From the NCBI RefSeq assembly GCF_020532675.1, contig NZ_JAJAVE010000003.1:372001-436000 (forward strand): 64,000 nucleotides of DNA, read 5' to 3'. The translations under genes were made by a program, and so were the position numbers. The notes below the pieces were generated by a model. That model was not told the origin of the DNA, made no database searches, and was given only the letters and a program-made list of their open reading frames with translations. The stretch comes from Methylobacillus gramineus (lineage in GTDB: Bacteria; Pseudomonadota; Gammaproteobacteria; Burkholderiales; Methylophilaceae). This document shows, one piece after another, positions 31,320 to 41,169 of this stretch (its first letter is position 1; the number at the start of each line of letters is the position of its first letter).

Positions 31320-31832
31320 ATGGCAGGAAATATTTTTTTTGTAGGGTTGATGGGGGCAGGAAAGACGACGATAGGCCGTATTATTGCCAAGCACCTGGAT
31401 AAAGCATTTTATGACACTGATCATGAGATTGAACGTCGTACCGGTGTGAATATCCCCGTCATCTTTGAAGTGGAAAAGGAAGATGGTTTCCGCAGGCGGG
31501 AAGCAGGCGTGATTGAAGAGCTTGTTGCCATGCCTGATATCGTCCTGGCAACAGGTGGTGGCGCCGTCTTATTGCCTGAAAACCGGGAAAACCTCAAACA
31601 AAATGGTATCGTGATTTATTTGCGCGCCAATGTGCATGAGTTATGGTTACGCACTCGCAATGATAAAAACAGGCCCTTGCTACAAGGGGATAATCCCCGG
31701 AAAAAGTTGGAGCAGCTGTTTGCAGAGCGGGATCCGTTGTACCGGGAAGTCGCTTCCATTATTGTAGATACCGGCGGACAGCCCGTCAGTGCTATCGTGC
31801 ATCAGATTGAACAGAAACTTACTCATCTCTAA
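31320..31832 (+). CDS. aroK: Shikimate kinase
   Basis: A 170-residue P-loop kinase that phosphorylates shikimate. Walker A is GLMGAGKTT near the N-terminus; the shikimate-binding [11 protein letters not shown], the FRRREAGV block and the lid [10 protein letters not shown] follow. The first ATG lies directly after the T-run of the pilQ terminator, and the opening [14 protein letters not shown] fits the family, so this start is credible despite its odd position. The pilQ-aroK-aroB order is conserved in proteobacteria. Confidence 0.96.
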   Translation: MAGNIFFVGLMGAGKTTIGRIIAKHLDKAFYDTDHEIERRTGVNIPVIFEVEKEDGFRRREAGVIEELVAMPDIVLATGGGAVLLPENRENLKQNGIVIYLRANVHELWLRTRNDKNRPLLQGDNPRKKLEQLFAERDPLYREVASIIVDTGGQPVSAIVHQIEQKLTHL

Positions 31833-31839
31833 AAGTGAT

Positions 31840-32919
31840 ATGCAGACATTAAACGTAAATCTGGGAGATCGCTCCTACCTCATCCATATAGGCAATAATC
31901 TGTTAAGCCAGGCTGAACTGATATTGCCCTATCTCAAGCGCAAGCAGGTGGCTGTGGTCACCAATACAACGGTTGCTCCTTTATATCTGGAAAAATTCTC
32001 CCAGCCGTTACGCGATGCTGGCGTCTCGGTCATTCCCATTATTCTGCCCGATGGCGAAGCGTATAAGAATTCAGACACGCTGAACCTGATTTACGATGCG
32101 TTGTTGAAAAATCGATGTGAGCGCAGTACCACGGTCATTGCACTCGGTGGCGGTGTGATTGGTGATCTTACTGGTTATGCTGCTGCCACTTATCTGCGCG
32201 GTGTGCCCTTCATTCAGGTGCCCACAACCTTGTTGTCTCAGGTCGATTCTTCAGTCGGCGGCAAGACCGGCATCAATCATCCGCTGGGCAAAAACATGAT
32301 CGGTGCGTTTTATCAGCCACAGTTAGTACTTGCCGATCTTGACACACTGACTACCTTACCTGAGCGCGAGTTGTCGGCAGGGCTGGCTGAAGTGATCAAG
32401 TATGGCCTGATCCGGGATGTCGACTTTTTCTCCTGGCAGGAGGCCAACATGCAGAAGCTGCTGGCGCTGGATACTGAGGCCATGAGTTATGCCATTTACC
32501 GATCCTGTGAGAACAAGGCGGAAGTCGTGGCGGCAGATGAGCGTGAGTCTGGTGAGCGGGCGTTGCTCAATCTGGGGCATACGTTTGGTCATGCCATAGA
32601 AAATGCCATGGGTTATGGTGTTTGGTTGCACGGCGAGGCAGTTGCTGCCGGCACCATGATGGCAGCGGATCTGTCACGCCGTCTTGGTTGGTTGAATCAG
32701 TCGGATATCACGCGTATCGCCACCATTTTTGCACAAGCAAAACTGCCAGTGCAGGCGCCAGATCTTGGTGTAGAGCGTTATATTGATTTGATGGGCTTGG
32801 ATAAAAAAGTGGTCGATGGAAAAATCCGTCTGGTGTTGCAGCAGGGGATAGGGAAATCCGTGGTAAGCAGTGACTATGATGCAGAGATGCTAAGGCAGAC
32901 CCTGGCACTGGCAGCATGA
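31840..32919 (+). CDS. aroB: 3-Dehydroquinate synthase
   Basis: A 359-residue NAD-dependent enzyme that cyclises DAHP to 3-dehydroquinate. The NAD-binding [22 protein letters not shown], the [19 protein letters not shown] block and the metal-binding GHTFGHAIE and WLHGEAVA motifs are intact. The ATG at 31840 follows the aroK stop by seven bases. The stop overlaps the start of dgt by four bases. Confidence 0.98.
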   Translation: MQTLNVNLGDRSYLIHIGNNLLSQAELILPYLKRKQVAVVTNTTVAPLYLEKFSQPLRDAGVSVIPIILPDGEAYKNSDTLNLIYDALLKNRCERSTTVIALGGGVIGDLTGYAAATYLRGVPFIQVPTTLLSQVDSSVGGKTGINHPLGKNMIGAFYQPQLVLADLDTLTTLPERELSAGLAEVIKYGLIRDVDFFSWQEANMQKLLALDTEAMSYAIYRSCENKAEVVAADERESGERALLNLGHTFGHAIENAMGYGVWLHGEAVAAGTMMAADLSRRLGWLNQSDITRIATIFAQAKLPVQAPDLGVERYIDLMGLDKKVVDGKIRLVLQQGIGKSVVSSDYDAEMLRQTLALAA

Positions 32920-34031
32920 CTGAATTGAAGTCATACGCCGCTGACCCCGCAGCGAGTCTGGGCAGACTGCATGACGAGCCAGCCCCATCAACACGCAACC
33001 ATTTTCAGCGAGATCGAGATCGCATTATCCATTCCAGCGCTTTCCGTCGCCTGGAGTATAAGACGCAGGTTTTCGTCAACCATGAAGGCGATCTGTTTCG
33101 TACCCGTCTGACCCACAGTCTGGAAGTCGCCCAGATTGGACGTGCGATTGCACGTAACCTGGGTTTGCATGAAGATCTGATAGAAGCCATCGCGCTGGCG
33201 CATGACCTGGGTCACACCCCATTTGGCCATGCCGGGCAGGATGCCTTGAATGATTGCATGCGAGAACATGGTGGCTTTGAGCACAACTTGCAATCCTTGC
33301 GTGTTGTTGATCATCTGGAACAGCGTTATGCCGAGTTCGATGGCTTAAACCTCACCTTTGAGGTACGTGAAGGCATACTCAAGCATTGCTCTTTGAGTAA
33401 TGCAAAAATGCTGGGAAACGTCGGTGAACGCTTCATTCAAAAAACGCAGCCTTCACTGGAAGCACAGGTTGCCAACCTGGCAGATGAAATTGCCTACAAT
33501 AATCATGATGTCGATGATGGCTTGCGTTCAGGCTTGATTACGCTGGATCAATTAGCGGAAGTCAGGGTGTTTGCTGAGCATCTGGCAGTCGTGCGCGAAA
33601 AATATCCCACGCTGGCTGGACGCAGGCTGATTCATGAAACGGTACGCCGCATGATTCATACCCTGGTGGTGGATTTATGCGAACAGACTAATCTGAATAT
33701 TGCTCAGCATCAGCCTGACACTATTGACGATATCCGTCACCTCCCGCCATTAATCGCCTTTAGTGCATCCATGCAGGCACAGCAACTGGAACTCAAGCGC
33801 TTCCTGCGGACTAACCTCTATCAGCATTATCGCGTGAATCGCATGACCTCCAAGGCCAAGCGCATTATTCGGGAATTGTTTGGGGCTTTTATCAATGATG
33901 CCGGGCTTTTGCCTCCGGAATATCAACCGATAACCAGGCCAGATAAAGCACGAGCCATTGCTGACTATATCGCCGGTATGACAGACCGTTATGCCATCCG
34001 CGAGTATCAGCGTGTCTTCTCAATAATCTGA
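32916..34031 (+). CDS. dgt: Deoxyguanosinetriphosphate triphosphohydrolase-like protein
   Basis: A 371-residue HD-domain phosphohydrolase. The N-terminal [21 protein letters not shown] and the metal-binding [10 protein letters not shown] and [15 protein letters not shown] motifs define the dGTPase-like type 2 group, which splits dNTPs into nucleoside and triphosphate; the preferred dNTP cannot be predicted. It is coupled to aroB by a four-base overlap, a common betaproteobacterial order. Confidence 0.93.
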   Translation: MTELKSYAADPAASLGRLHDEPAPSTRNHFQRDRDRIIHSSAFRRLEYKTQVFVNHEGDLFRTRLTHSLEVAQIGRAIARNLGLHEDLIEAIALAHDLGHTPFGHAGQDALNDCMREHGGFEHNLQSLRVVDHLEQRYAEFDGLNLTFEVREGILKHCSLSNAKMLGNVGERFIQKTQPSLEAQVANLADEIAYNNHDVDDGLRSGLITLDQLAEVRVFAEHLAVVREKYPTLAGRRLIHETVRRMIHTLVVDLCEQTNLNIAQHQPDTIDDIRHLPPLIAFSASMQAQQLELKRFLRTNLYQHYRVNRMTSKAKRIIRELFGAFINDAGLLPPEYQPITRPDKARAIADYIAGMTDRYAIREYQRVFSII

Positions 34032-34279
34032 GCGAGAGCTTTAGCTTGTTGTTATAACTAATTCAGCCATATTACTTTTCTCTTTCGTAGTTGTTGGTTT
34101 GTTGCAAAATTACAACACATATTCTGGCATATCATCAAAAAACCACATCTTTGCTTGCGGTCTTTCAAGCGGCTTTGGCATACTGCCCATAACTTCTTTG
34201 AATAGAAGTCAGCGAAATACTCTTGAAGTAGTTGATACAAACTGCACAAGAGCTAACTAAAACGCATTAGGAGATATAC

Positions 34280-35488
34280 ATGAACAAGAAACTAGGCTTG
34301 GCAGTTGCCGGCGCTGTATTGGCATTCAGTGCTTCTGCAGCAAACGCAGGTATCATCATTCCAGCAGGTGACTGGACTGTAGATATCGGTGGTAACGTTA
34401 ATACTTACTACACAAACACAAAATTCTCTGGTGATGCATTTGATGGTATTGGCCGCAAGAACTCAGTTTCTACTGGTCTATTGCCATCAGCTCTGGGTAT
34501 TGGTGCTAAGACCCGTCAAAATGATTTAGACATTGCATTCCAGTTTACATTCTTCGTTGGTGCAAACAGTGAAAGCGGCTTCGGCACAACTGGTGCAACC
34601 CCATTAAATGGTGGTGAAAGTCGTGCTGGTGATGGTAACTCTATCAACATTCGTCAAGCTTACTTGACTTTCGGTGACGCTAGCTGGGGTACTATCAAGG
34701 CTGGTCGTGACCTTGGTTTGTTCGGTTCTGATGCTATTCTTTCCGATATGACGTTGCTGGGTGTTGGTGTTGGTGCCGGTGGTCCTGGTAACTCAACACT
34801 GGGTCGTATCGGTTCCGGTTATGTTTACGCTGACTGGATCGGTCAAATTCAATATGCATCTCCTAACTGGAATGGTTTCAGTTTTGCTGTAGCCGCTCGT
34901 GAAGGTTTGCGTAATCAGCTTGCTCAAATTGGCGATGAAGAAAAAACTAAGCTAGGTGTTGATGGTAAGGTTAGTTATGAGTGGACTGGTGATGTTTCTG
35001 GTAAGGTTTGGGCTGGTTTCATCTCACAAAAGCATAACAATACATTAACCGGTGATTATACTTCTCGTGGTTATGACGTTGGTGGCAAGATCAATATTGC
35101 TGATTTCGGTTTGGTTGGTTACTACTACGATGGTAAAGGCTTGGATCTGCAAACTGGCCAACAATTAGGCGGTCTGCAATTCTTGGGCGGCAATAAGTCC
35201 GATGACAAGGGTGGTTATGTACAAGGTACATATAAGTTGCCAGGCGTTGGTACTAAACTTGGTCTGTCATATGGTATTTCCAAGTCAGACAACAGCAACG
35301 GTGCAGCTGTTAATCCAGGTGTAGATTTTGAGAACAAATCTTGGATTGTTGGTGCTTACCACCCTCTGACCAAGAGTCTGAATCTGGTTGCAGAATATGC
35401 GCAACAAAAGGTAGAAGCTGATTCCCTGGCTGGTAACATTGACGGCAAGGCTAAGACTATCAGCTTGGGCGCAATCCTGTTCTTCTAG
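34280..35488 (+). CDS. Outer-membrane porin
   Basis: A 402-residue protein with a clean signal peptide cleaved after about residue 23 (SAANA) and a mature beta-rich sequence of alternating polar/aromatic strands ending in the C-terminal phenylalanine required for outer-membrane insertion (LGAILFF). AGGAGATATAC precedes the ATG. The codons are strongly biased to GGT, GTT, GCT and CGT, unlike neighbouring genes, as in very highly expressed proteins. The family is Gram-negative general porin; the transported solutes are unknown. A perfect terminator follows. Confidence 0.9.
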   Translation: MNKKLGLAVAGAVLAFSASAANAGIIIPAGDWTVDIGGNVNTYYTNTKFSGDAFDGIGRKNSVSTGLLPSALGIGAKTRQNDLDIAFQFTFFVGANSESGFGTTGATPLNGGESRAGDGNSINIRQAYLTFGDASWGTIKAGRDLGLFGSDAILSDMTLLGVGVGAGGPGNSTLGRIGSGYVYADWIGQIQYASPNWNGFSFAVAAREGLRNQLAQIGDEEKTKLGVDGKVSYEWTGDVSGKVWAGFISQKHNNTLTGDYTSRGYDVGGKINIADFGLVGYYYDGKGLDLQTGQQLGGLQFLGGNKSDDKGGYVQGTYKLPGVGTKLGLSYGISKSDNSNGAAVNPGVDFENKSWIVGAYHPLTKSLNLVAEYAQQKVEADSLAGNIDGKAKTISLGAILFF

Positions 35489-35531
35489 GACTTAAATCGC
35501 AAGATTTAGCTTAGAATGCAGTAAGCGTAAA

Positions 35532-35558
35532 AACGGCACCCTAGGGTGCCGTTTTTTA
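35532..35558 (+). terminator. Rho-independent terminator after the porin gene
   Basis: AACGGCACCC (35532-35541) and GGGTGCCGTT (35544-35553) form a perfect ten-base-pair stem with a minimal TA loop, followed by a T-run. The GC-rich stem and T-run are those of a strong intrinsic terminator. Confidence 0.93.
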
Positions 35559-35841
35559 TTGCCTGAAAAGATGGTTTTTCTTTAAAAATAGCTGTTGATG
35601 GCTCTCAGCATTTCTCCTAAGTACCAGACGTATCAGCTTGCCTGATTTAGACACTGTTAATTACCTTACTATGATATTTACCGACTAGCGGCGACTCATC
35701 GCCCACTTTCATTTCGGCATGGAGCCGCAATCTGTTGTCAGCAATTATGCTAATTATAGAGAGACGCCGGGCATAGGCCCGGAGTTACATGAAGTTAGAT
35801 TGGACTAAGTTTCCCCTATCTGAGTGACGTGTGGTGTGAAT
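35559..35841. other. Gene-free stretch between porin terminator and ntrC
   Basis: No convincing reading frame on either strand. The only structure I see is a short perfect stem CCGGGC-ATAG-GCCCGG at 35767-35782 without a U-run. It may be a 3' region of ntrC or nothing functional. Confidence 0.5.
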
Positions 35842-37230
35842 CTATTCGTCTATTCCCAGTTCCTGAATTTTCCGGGTAAGTGTGTTTCGACCCATACCTA
35901 ATTGCGTAGCAGCTTCAATCCGTCGTCCGCCGGTATGTTGCAGTGCCTTGGTGATGAGGATGCGTTCAAACTCATGGGTGCGACTTTCAAGAATTTCCTG
36001 TTCACCACGATTCAGTGCATCAGTCACTTCGGAACCCAGGGCCTCCTGCCATGAAGTGGCGCCACTTGGTTTGGTGGCATCTTCTTTGAGTTCTGGAGGC
36101 AAGTCGGCTACATCAATATTTTGGCCAGGCGCCATCACGGTGAGCCAGTGGCAGACGTTTTCCAGTTGGCGTACATTGCCACTCCAGCTTAGCGTGGCTA
36201 GGTAGCGTAAGGCTGCGGCTGAGGGTTGTTTAGTTTCCACGCCGAGCTCACTTGCGCTGTGCTGCAAGAAGTGTTTCACCAGTAATGGAATGTCTTCACG
36301 GCGTTCACGCAGAGGAGGCAGGCGCAGGCGGATCACGTTTAAACGATGGAACAAGTCTTCACGGAACAAGCCGAGTTTGACGCGCTCCTCAAGGTCCTGA
36401 TGCGTTGCTGCGATAATACGCACATTGACCTTGACTGGTTGATGTCCACCTACCCGGTAGAACTGGCCATCACATAACACGCGCAACAAGCGGGTTTGCA
36501 GGTCTGAGGGCATATCGCCGATTTCATCCAGGAACAATGTCCCACCATCGGCCTGTTCAAAACGGCCGCGCCTTGCAGCTTGTGCACCGGTAAATGCGCC
36601 GCGCTCGTGGCCAAAAAGTTCTGACTCCAATAAGTCTTTGGGGATGGCTGCGGTATTGATGGCAATAAAAGGCTTGTCCGCGCGCGGGCTGTGCCGGTGC
36701 AGTGCACTGGCTACCAGCTCTTTGCCGGTACCGGATTCTCCGTTGATCAACACGGTCGAGTGCGAGCGGCTCAAGCGCCCTATGCCTCGGAATACTTCCT
36801 GCATCGCAGGGGCCTGGCCGATGATTTCTGGCGTTTCTTCTTGCGCTACCACTTCAATGGCTTGGCGCATGCTTTCTTCTACGGCACGACGAATCACTTC
36901 AATGGCCTGGTCCACATCAAATGGTTTGGCCAGATACTCGAAGGCACCACCCTGGAATGCAGCGACGGCGCTTTCCAGGTCGGAATAGGCGGTCATGATG
37001 ATGACTGGTATTTCAGGATGGCGTTGTTTGATCTCTTGCAGGAAATCCAGGCCAGAGCCATTGGGCATGCGAATGTCGCTGACGACGACCTGCGGTTCTT
37101 CACGGGACAGTGCGTTCAGTGCTTCTGGTACCGATGCGAACGTCTTGAAGTCCATGTCGGTACGCGCCAAGGCCTTTTCAAATACCCAGCGTATGGATTT
37201 GTCGTCGTCTATGATCCAGATCGGTTTCAT
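35842..37230 (-). CDS. ntrC: Nitrogen regulation response regulator NtrC (NR(I))
   Basis: A 462-residue sigma-54 activator. The receiver domain has the phospho-acceptor Asp52 (VVVSDIRMPNG) and Lys102 (YLAKPFD). The AAA+ domain carries Walker A GESGTGKE, the sigma-54-contacting GAFTGA loop, and Walker B TLFLDEIGD. The C-terminus is a Fis-type helix-turn-helix (EAATQLGMGRNTLTRKIQEL). It is activated by NtrB, whose gene lies 59 bases upstream. Predicted NtrC boxes occur before glnA about 3 kb away. Confidence 0.98.
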   Translation of the reverse strand: MKPIWIIDDDKSIRWVFEKALARTDMDFKTFASVPEALNALSREEPQVVVSDIRMPNGSGLDFLQEIKQRHPEIPVIIMTAYSDLESAVAAFQGGAFEYLAKPFDVDQAIEVIRRAVEESMRQAIEVVAQEETPEIIGQAPAMQEVFRGIGRLSRSHSTVLINGESGTGKELVASALHRHSPRADKPFIAINTAAIPKDLLESELFGHERGAFTGAQAARRGRFEQADGGTLFLDEIGDMPSDLQTRLLRVLCDGQFYRVGGHQPVKVNVRIIAATHQDLEERVKLGLFREDLFHRLNVIRLRLPPLRERREDIPLLVKHFLQHSASELGVETKQPSAAALRYLATLSWSGNVRQLENVCHWLTVMAPGQNIDVADLPPELKEDATKPSGATSWQEALGSEVTDALNRGEQEILESRTHEFERILITKALQHTGGRRIEAATQLGMGRNTLTRKIQELGIDE

Positions 37231-37289
37231 GATGTATGCCTGTTCGTTGAAGTCTGTTTTTATTGAAAAGTGATGAATGTCACAATACT

Positions 37290-38387
37290 TTATTGCCGTG
37301 GAATAAACGCCTTCATTGCAGTACTCTCAATAGGCAGCAAAATGGTGAAGCAGGTGTTGCCTACTTCGCTTTCACATTCAATCATGCCGTGGTGTTGCGT
37401 GATGAATGTTTGTGCCAGCGTCAGTCCCAGCCCTGTGCCACCTTCGCGACCAGAGACCAGAGGGTAAAAAATGCGTTCACGGATTTCTGGCGTGATTCCA
37501 GGGCCGTTATCTACAATCTGCAGTTTGATGGCGACGCGATAACGCTGTTTCGCCAGCGTGACCTGACGTGCGGCCCGTGTTCTCAATATAATCTCAGGGG
37601 CTGCGATCCCAGGCGTGTTCTGCATCGCCTGTACCGCATTGCGGGCAATATTGAGCACTGCTTGAATCAGCTTCTCTCTGTCGCCTATCAGTTCAGGCAG
37701 GCTGGTGTCGTAATCGCGGCGGATATTGATGCCGCGGGGTGATTCAGCCAGTAGCAGGCTGCGCACTCGTTCCAGTACTTCATGAATATTGGTGGGCTCG
37801 TATTTAGGGACGCGATGCGGCACCAATAGCCTGTCCATCAACAACTGCAGGCGATCCGCCTCCTTGATAATCACCTGGGTGTACTCGCGCAGGCTGACTT
37901 GTGGCAGTTCATGTTCCAGTAGCTGTGCCGCTCCACGCAGACCGCCAAGAGGGTTACGTATCTCATGTGCCAGGTTTCGCAACAACTCTGCATTGGCTTG
38001 TTGTTGAATCAGCATGCGCTCTTCACGCGCAATACGTAATTGCTGATCCATATGCTGAAACTCAAGAACAAGACAGGCTGGCCTCAGGTCGACAGGGGTC
38101 ACCGTACAAGTGACGGCAAATGATTGCTGACGAAGGGTTGTAATGGGGAACTCATGTTCTCGGAACGGGCTGTGATGATCAATGGCATGTTCAACCGCCG
38201 AATCCAGGATCTCGGATCCTGGAAATACCTGGGAAATGGGCAAGCCGGCAATCTGTTTGGCGCTGATCGCAAACAGGACTTCTGCGCCAGGATTTGCGTA
38301 AACCACATGACGTTCATGGTCCAGCAGGATAACAGCCGTGGCTAAATGCTCAAGCCCGGCAAAGGAGGGGGGAATTGTATGTACCAT
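37290..38387 (-). CDS. ntrB: Nitrogen regulation sensor kinase NtrB (NR(II))
   Basis: A 365-residue soluble histidine kinase. A PAS-like domain (about residues 10-110) is followed by the phospho-acceptor His141 in NLAHEIRNPLGG and an HATPase domain with VLNIARNAVQAM, QIVDNGPGI and EGGTGLGLTLAQ. It has no membrane segment, as expected for a partner of PII. It phosphorylates NtrC under nitrogen limitation. It precedes ntrC in the same leftward unit. Confidence 0.97.
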   Translation of the reverse strand: MVHTIPPSFAGLEHLATAVILLDHERHVVYANPGAEVLFAISAKQIAGLPISQVFPGSEILDSAVEHAIDHHSPFREHEFPITTLRQQSFAVTCTVTPVDLRPACLVLEFQHMDQQLRIAREERMLIQQQANAELLRNLAHEIRNPLGGLRGAAQLLEHELPQVSLREYTQVIIKEADRLQLLMDRLLVPHRVPKYEPTNIHEVLERVRSLLLAESPRGINIRRDYDTSLPELIGDREKLIQAVLNIARNAVQAMQNTPGIAAPEIILRTRAARQVTLAKQRYRVAIKLQIVDNGPGITPEIRERIFYPLVSGREGGTGLGLTLAQTFITQHHGMIECESEVGNTCFTILLPIESTAMKAFIPRQ

Positions 38388-38424
38388 GGCTCATGATAAG
38401 CAAAAGCCAGGCCAGCCAGATTTG

Positions 38425-38913
38425 CTATTTAAAAGCGTCTAGCTCTTTCTGTAAAAGCTGCACATTTTTCTCATGCGCATCTACATTGGCCTGCAACTGC
38501 TGCATTTTTTCCTCGAATTTGACCACGTTGCGGTAAGTTTTTCCATTGGCACCACGGTACACCTCTGGTTTGGATTCACCCTCGGCATAGGCTTTTCTGG
38601 CTTCTTCCAGCGCTTCCTTTTCGGCTTCGAGTTCATCAATCAGTATTTTTTTGCGCTGATCATCGCGTTTCTTCTGGGTCTGGCTATCCACGCGCGGAAA
38701 ATTGCTAGGAGTGGCTTGAGCTTTGGGTTTGTTTGCCTGCGTATTAGCCGGAGGCGCAGGATCTATTTCCAGCTTGGCTGCTCCCTTGCTGGGAACATTG
38801 GAATAGGTGATATGACCATTCTCATCAACGCTTTTATAAATATCGGCGTATGCAATATGGGCTAGAGATAAGCAGGAGAGCCATATGAGCAAATGGATTG
38901 GTGTTTTTTTCAT
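38425..38913 (-). CDS. DUF4124 domain-containing exported protein
   Basis: A 162-residue protein with a signal peptide (residues 1-23, ending AYA) followed at once by the DUF4124 motif DIYKSVDENGHITYSNVP. The C-terminal half (about residues 75-162) is a long charged coiled coil with a final leucine heptad stretch. The ATG at 38913 places the Lys-Lys of the signal peptide correctly. It lies between glnA and ntrB, a frequent place for this gene in betaproteobacteria; its function is unknown. It is a paralogue in architecture of the protein at 2046. Confidence 0.85.
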   Translation of the reverse strand: MKKTPIHLLIWLSCLSLAHIAYADIYKSVDENGHITYSNVPSKGAAKLEIDPAPPANTQANKPKAQATPSNFPRVDSQTQKKRDDQRKKILIDELEAEKEALEEARKAYAEGESKPEVYRGANGKTYRNVVKFEEKMQQLQANVDAHEKNVQLLQKELDAFK

Positions 38914-38984
38914 GCGAGTCAGTGTAGTGCAGAACCAGCATGCAGGCAATCTGCACTTGATCGATTTTTGCTAACCATTAGGCA

Positions 38985-39016
38985 ATAAAAAAGGCGGGAA
39001 ATCCCGCCTTTTTTAA
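38985..39016 (-). terminator. Rho-independent terminator after glnA (possibly bidirectional)
   Basis: AAGGCGGGA and TCCCGCCTT form a perfect stem with an AA loop (core 38991-39010), flanked by a run of As on one side and Ts on the other. It can end glnA transcription on the minus strand. Confidence 0.9.
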
Positions 39017-39042
39017 GAGTGCATCATGCTTACTTTAGCAAG

Positions 39043-40452
39043 TTAAATGCTGTAGTACATGCTGAACTCGATTGGGTGCGGAGTCTGGCGCAGCTTGGTG
39101 ACTTCATCCATCTTCAAGTCAATGTAGCTGTTGATCCAGTCTTCTGAGAACACGCCACCGCGGGTCAGGAACTCGCGATCCTTGTCCAGCGCTTCCAATG
39201 CTTGTTCCAGGGAAGAGGCCACGGTTGGGATGGCTGCATCTTCTTCTGGTGGCAGGTGGTAAAGATCCTTGGTTGCAGGCTCACCTGGGTGAATCTTGTT
39301 TTGCACGCCATCCAAGCCAGCCATCAGCAGAGCGCTGAACGCCAGGTATGGGTTAGCAGTAGGATCAGGGAAGCGGGCTTCAATACGACGTGCCTTGTCG
39401 GAATGCACGAAAGGAACGCGGATAGAAGCGGAACGGTTCTTGGCAGAATATGCCAGCTTCACTGGAGCCTCAAAGCCTGGTACCAAACGCTTGTAGGAAT
39501 TGGTGCCTGGGTTGGTGATGGCGTTCAGTGCGCGGGCGTGCTTGATAATGCCGCCGATGTAGTAAAGGGCGAAATCGCTCAGGCCAGCGTAGCCGTTACC
39601 TGCGAACAGGTTCTTGCCATCTTTCCATACGGATTGGTGTACATGCATACCGGAGCCGTTATCACCGAAGATAGGCTTGGGCATGAATGTCGCAGTCTTG
39701 CCGTATGCGTGAGCTGTATTCAGTACGACATACTTGAGGATCTGGGTCCAGTCAGCACGTTGAACCAGAGTGCTGAACTTGGTACCGATTTCACATTGAC
39801 CAGCAGTGGCTACTTCGTGGTGGTGTACTTCAACTGGTACGCCCAGTTCTTCCAGAGCAATCACCATTGCGGAGCGGATATCGTGCAGGGAGTCGATAGG
39901 AGGCACTGGGAAATAACCACCCTTAACGCCTGGACGGTGACCAGTGTTACCGCCTTCAAACTTCTCACCAGAAGCCCATGCAGCCTCTTCGGAGTTGATC
40001 TTGACCGAGCTGCCGCTCATGTCTACTGACCAATTGATGGAGTCAAAAATGAAGAATTCTGGTTCTGGACCAAAGAACGCTGTATCGCCAATACCAGTAG
40101 ACTTCAGATAGGCCTCAGCACGCTTTGCCAGACTGCGTGGGCAACGATCATAGCCCTTGCCATCGGTAGGGTCGATGACGTCACAGGTCAGAATCAGGGT
40201 CGGCTCGTCCATGAAAGGATCGATGTTGGCAGTGTCAGGGTCGGGCATCAATTGCATGTCGGAAGCCTGAATACCCTTCCAGCCAGCAATGGAGGAGCCA
40301 TCGAAAGCGTGGCCTTCAGTAAATTTGTCTTCGTCGAAGTGGGAAACAGGCACCGTTACGTGTTGTTCCTTGCCCCTGGTGTCGGTGAAGCGAAAATCGA
40401 CAAACTTGATGTCATTTTCCTTAACCAATTTTAATACGTCGGCCACCGCCAT
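39043..40452 (-). CDS. glnA: Glutamine synthetase type I
   Basis: A 469-residue enzyme making glutamine from glutamate, ammonia and ATP. Family blocks [37 protein letters not shown] and the ATP-site [16 protein letters not shown] are present. The adenylylation tyrosine is in [10 protein letters not shown], so the enzyme is expected to be regulated by GlnE. The upstream region has a sigma-54 promoter and two NtrC boxes; ntrBC lie downstream. Confidence 0.98.
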   Translation of the reverse strand: MAVADVLKLVKENDIKFVDFRFTDTRGKEQHVTVPVSHFDEDKFTEGHAFDGSSIAGWKGIQASDMQLMPDPDTANIDPFMDEPTLILTCDVIDPTDGKGYDRCPRSLAKRAEAYLKSTGIGDTAFFGPEPEFFIFDSINWSVDMSGSSVKINSEEAAWASGEKFEGGNTGHRPGVKGGYFPVPPIDSLHDIRSAMVIALEELGVPVEVHHHEVATAGQCEIGTKFSTLVQRADWTQILKYVVLNTAHAYGKTATFMPKPIFGDNGSGMHVHQSVWKDGKNLFAGNGYAGLSDFALYYIGGIIKHARALNAITNPGTNSYKRLVPGFEAPVKLAYSAKNRSASIRVPFVHSDKARRIEARFPDPTANPYLAFSALLMAGLDGVQNKIHPGEPATKDLYHLPPEEDAAIPTVASSLEQALEALDKDREFLTRGGVFSEDWINSYIDLKMDEVTKLRQTPHPIEFSMYYSI

Positions 40453-40517
40453 TTGATTCTCCTAGCTCTTTTCTGAATGAAGAAGGTTGTTTAAGCACTA
40501 CGCTTGACACATTCCAC

Positions 40518-40534
40518 TAGCAGGAACTGTGCCA
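40518..40534 (-). promoter_or_regulatory. Sigma-54 (-24/-12) promoter of glnA
   Basis: Read on the minus strand the site is TGGCACAGTTCCTGCT. GG and GC are separated by exactly ten bases, as the sigma-54 consensus TGGCAC-N5-TTGC requires, with one mismatch in the -12 element. Transcription would start near 40508, about 55 bases before the glnA ATG. Confidence 0.85.
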
Positions 40535-40594
40535 TTGGAAAAATGTAGATTATCATTTTCACACATACGCTTACAAAAGAGAACAGGGTTGTTG

Positions 40595-40641
40595 TGCACC
40601 ATAATGATGCTCTCTGCTGTTTTTGTGCACAACTTTGGTGC
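40595..40641 (-). promoter_or_regulatory. Two NtrC-binding boxes upstream of glnA
   Basis: TGCACCATAATGATGC (40595-40610) and TGCACAACTTTGGTGC (40626-40641) each match the NtrC dyad GCACCA-N3-TGGTGC with one or two mismatches. Their centres are 31 bases apart, three helical turns, and about 95 and 125 bases upstream of the predicted sigma-54 start. This copies the enhancer layout of enteric glnA. Confidence 0.85.
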
Positions 40642-40704
40642 GTGAGCGTTTGGCTGTGAATTAAGGCTATACTTTCAACACTTTCAGTAGTCAGGATGAT
40701 CGCC

Positions 40705-41160
40705 ATGGAAACCTTGAACCATATTTTACAAAATGCCAGACAACGTGCCGAGCAAAACGGGTTACCGTATGCGGGAGCCTTAACACCTGCGGAAGCGCAG
40801 AAAGTGCTGGAGCTGGCACCGGCGGCGAAGCTGGTGGATGTGCGTAGCCGAGCCGAACTGGAATTGGTCGGGCGTGTGCCGGGAGCCAGCCATATTGAGT
40901 GGGCGTTCTATCCGGGCATGGTGGCTAACCCGGATTTTCTCTCACAGCTCAATATGCAGGTCGATCATGAAGTGCTCGTGATGTTTCTGTGTCGTACTGG
41001 CGGACGCTCGCACAACGCTGCTGTGGTGGCGACGCAGGCAGGGTATACCGAGGCTTTCAATATTCTGGAAGGATTTGAGGGTGAGTCCACGACGGATAGC
41101 AAGCAGCGTGGGCGCATCAATGGATGGAAAGCGGCAGGCTTGCCCTGGACGAATGCCTGA
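40705..41160 (+). CDS. Rhodanese-like domain protein
   Basis: A 151-residue single rhodanese domain. The active-site loop is CRTGGRS, with the cysteine in place, so it can carry a persulfide; VDVRSRAELELVG is the usual N-terminal block. Substrate is unknown. The ATG at 40705 has AGGA at a good distance; an ATG at 40696 is less likely. The gene is divergent from glnA, and aroE starts ten bases after it. Confidence 0.88.
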   Translation: METLNHILQNARQRAEQNGLPYAGALTPAEAQKVLELAPAAKLVDVRSRAELELVGRVPGASHIEWAFYPGMVANPDFLSQLNMQVDHEVLVMFLCRTGGRSHNAAVVATQAGYTEAFNILEGFEGESTTDSKQRGRINGWKAAGLPWTNA

Positions 41161-41169
41161 GACTGCCTG

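Noticed and set aside
34180-34220. A sigma-54 promoter before the porin (TGGCATACTGCCC)
   Set aside because: The GG element is present but the GC of the -12 element is not at the required spacing.
34058-34249. A minus-strand open frame of 63 codons upstream of the porin
   Set aside because: The composition is not protein-like and it occupies the likely promoter/leader of the porin.
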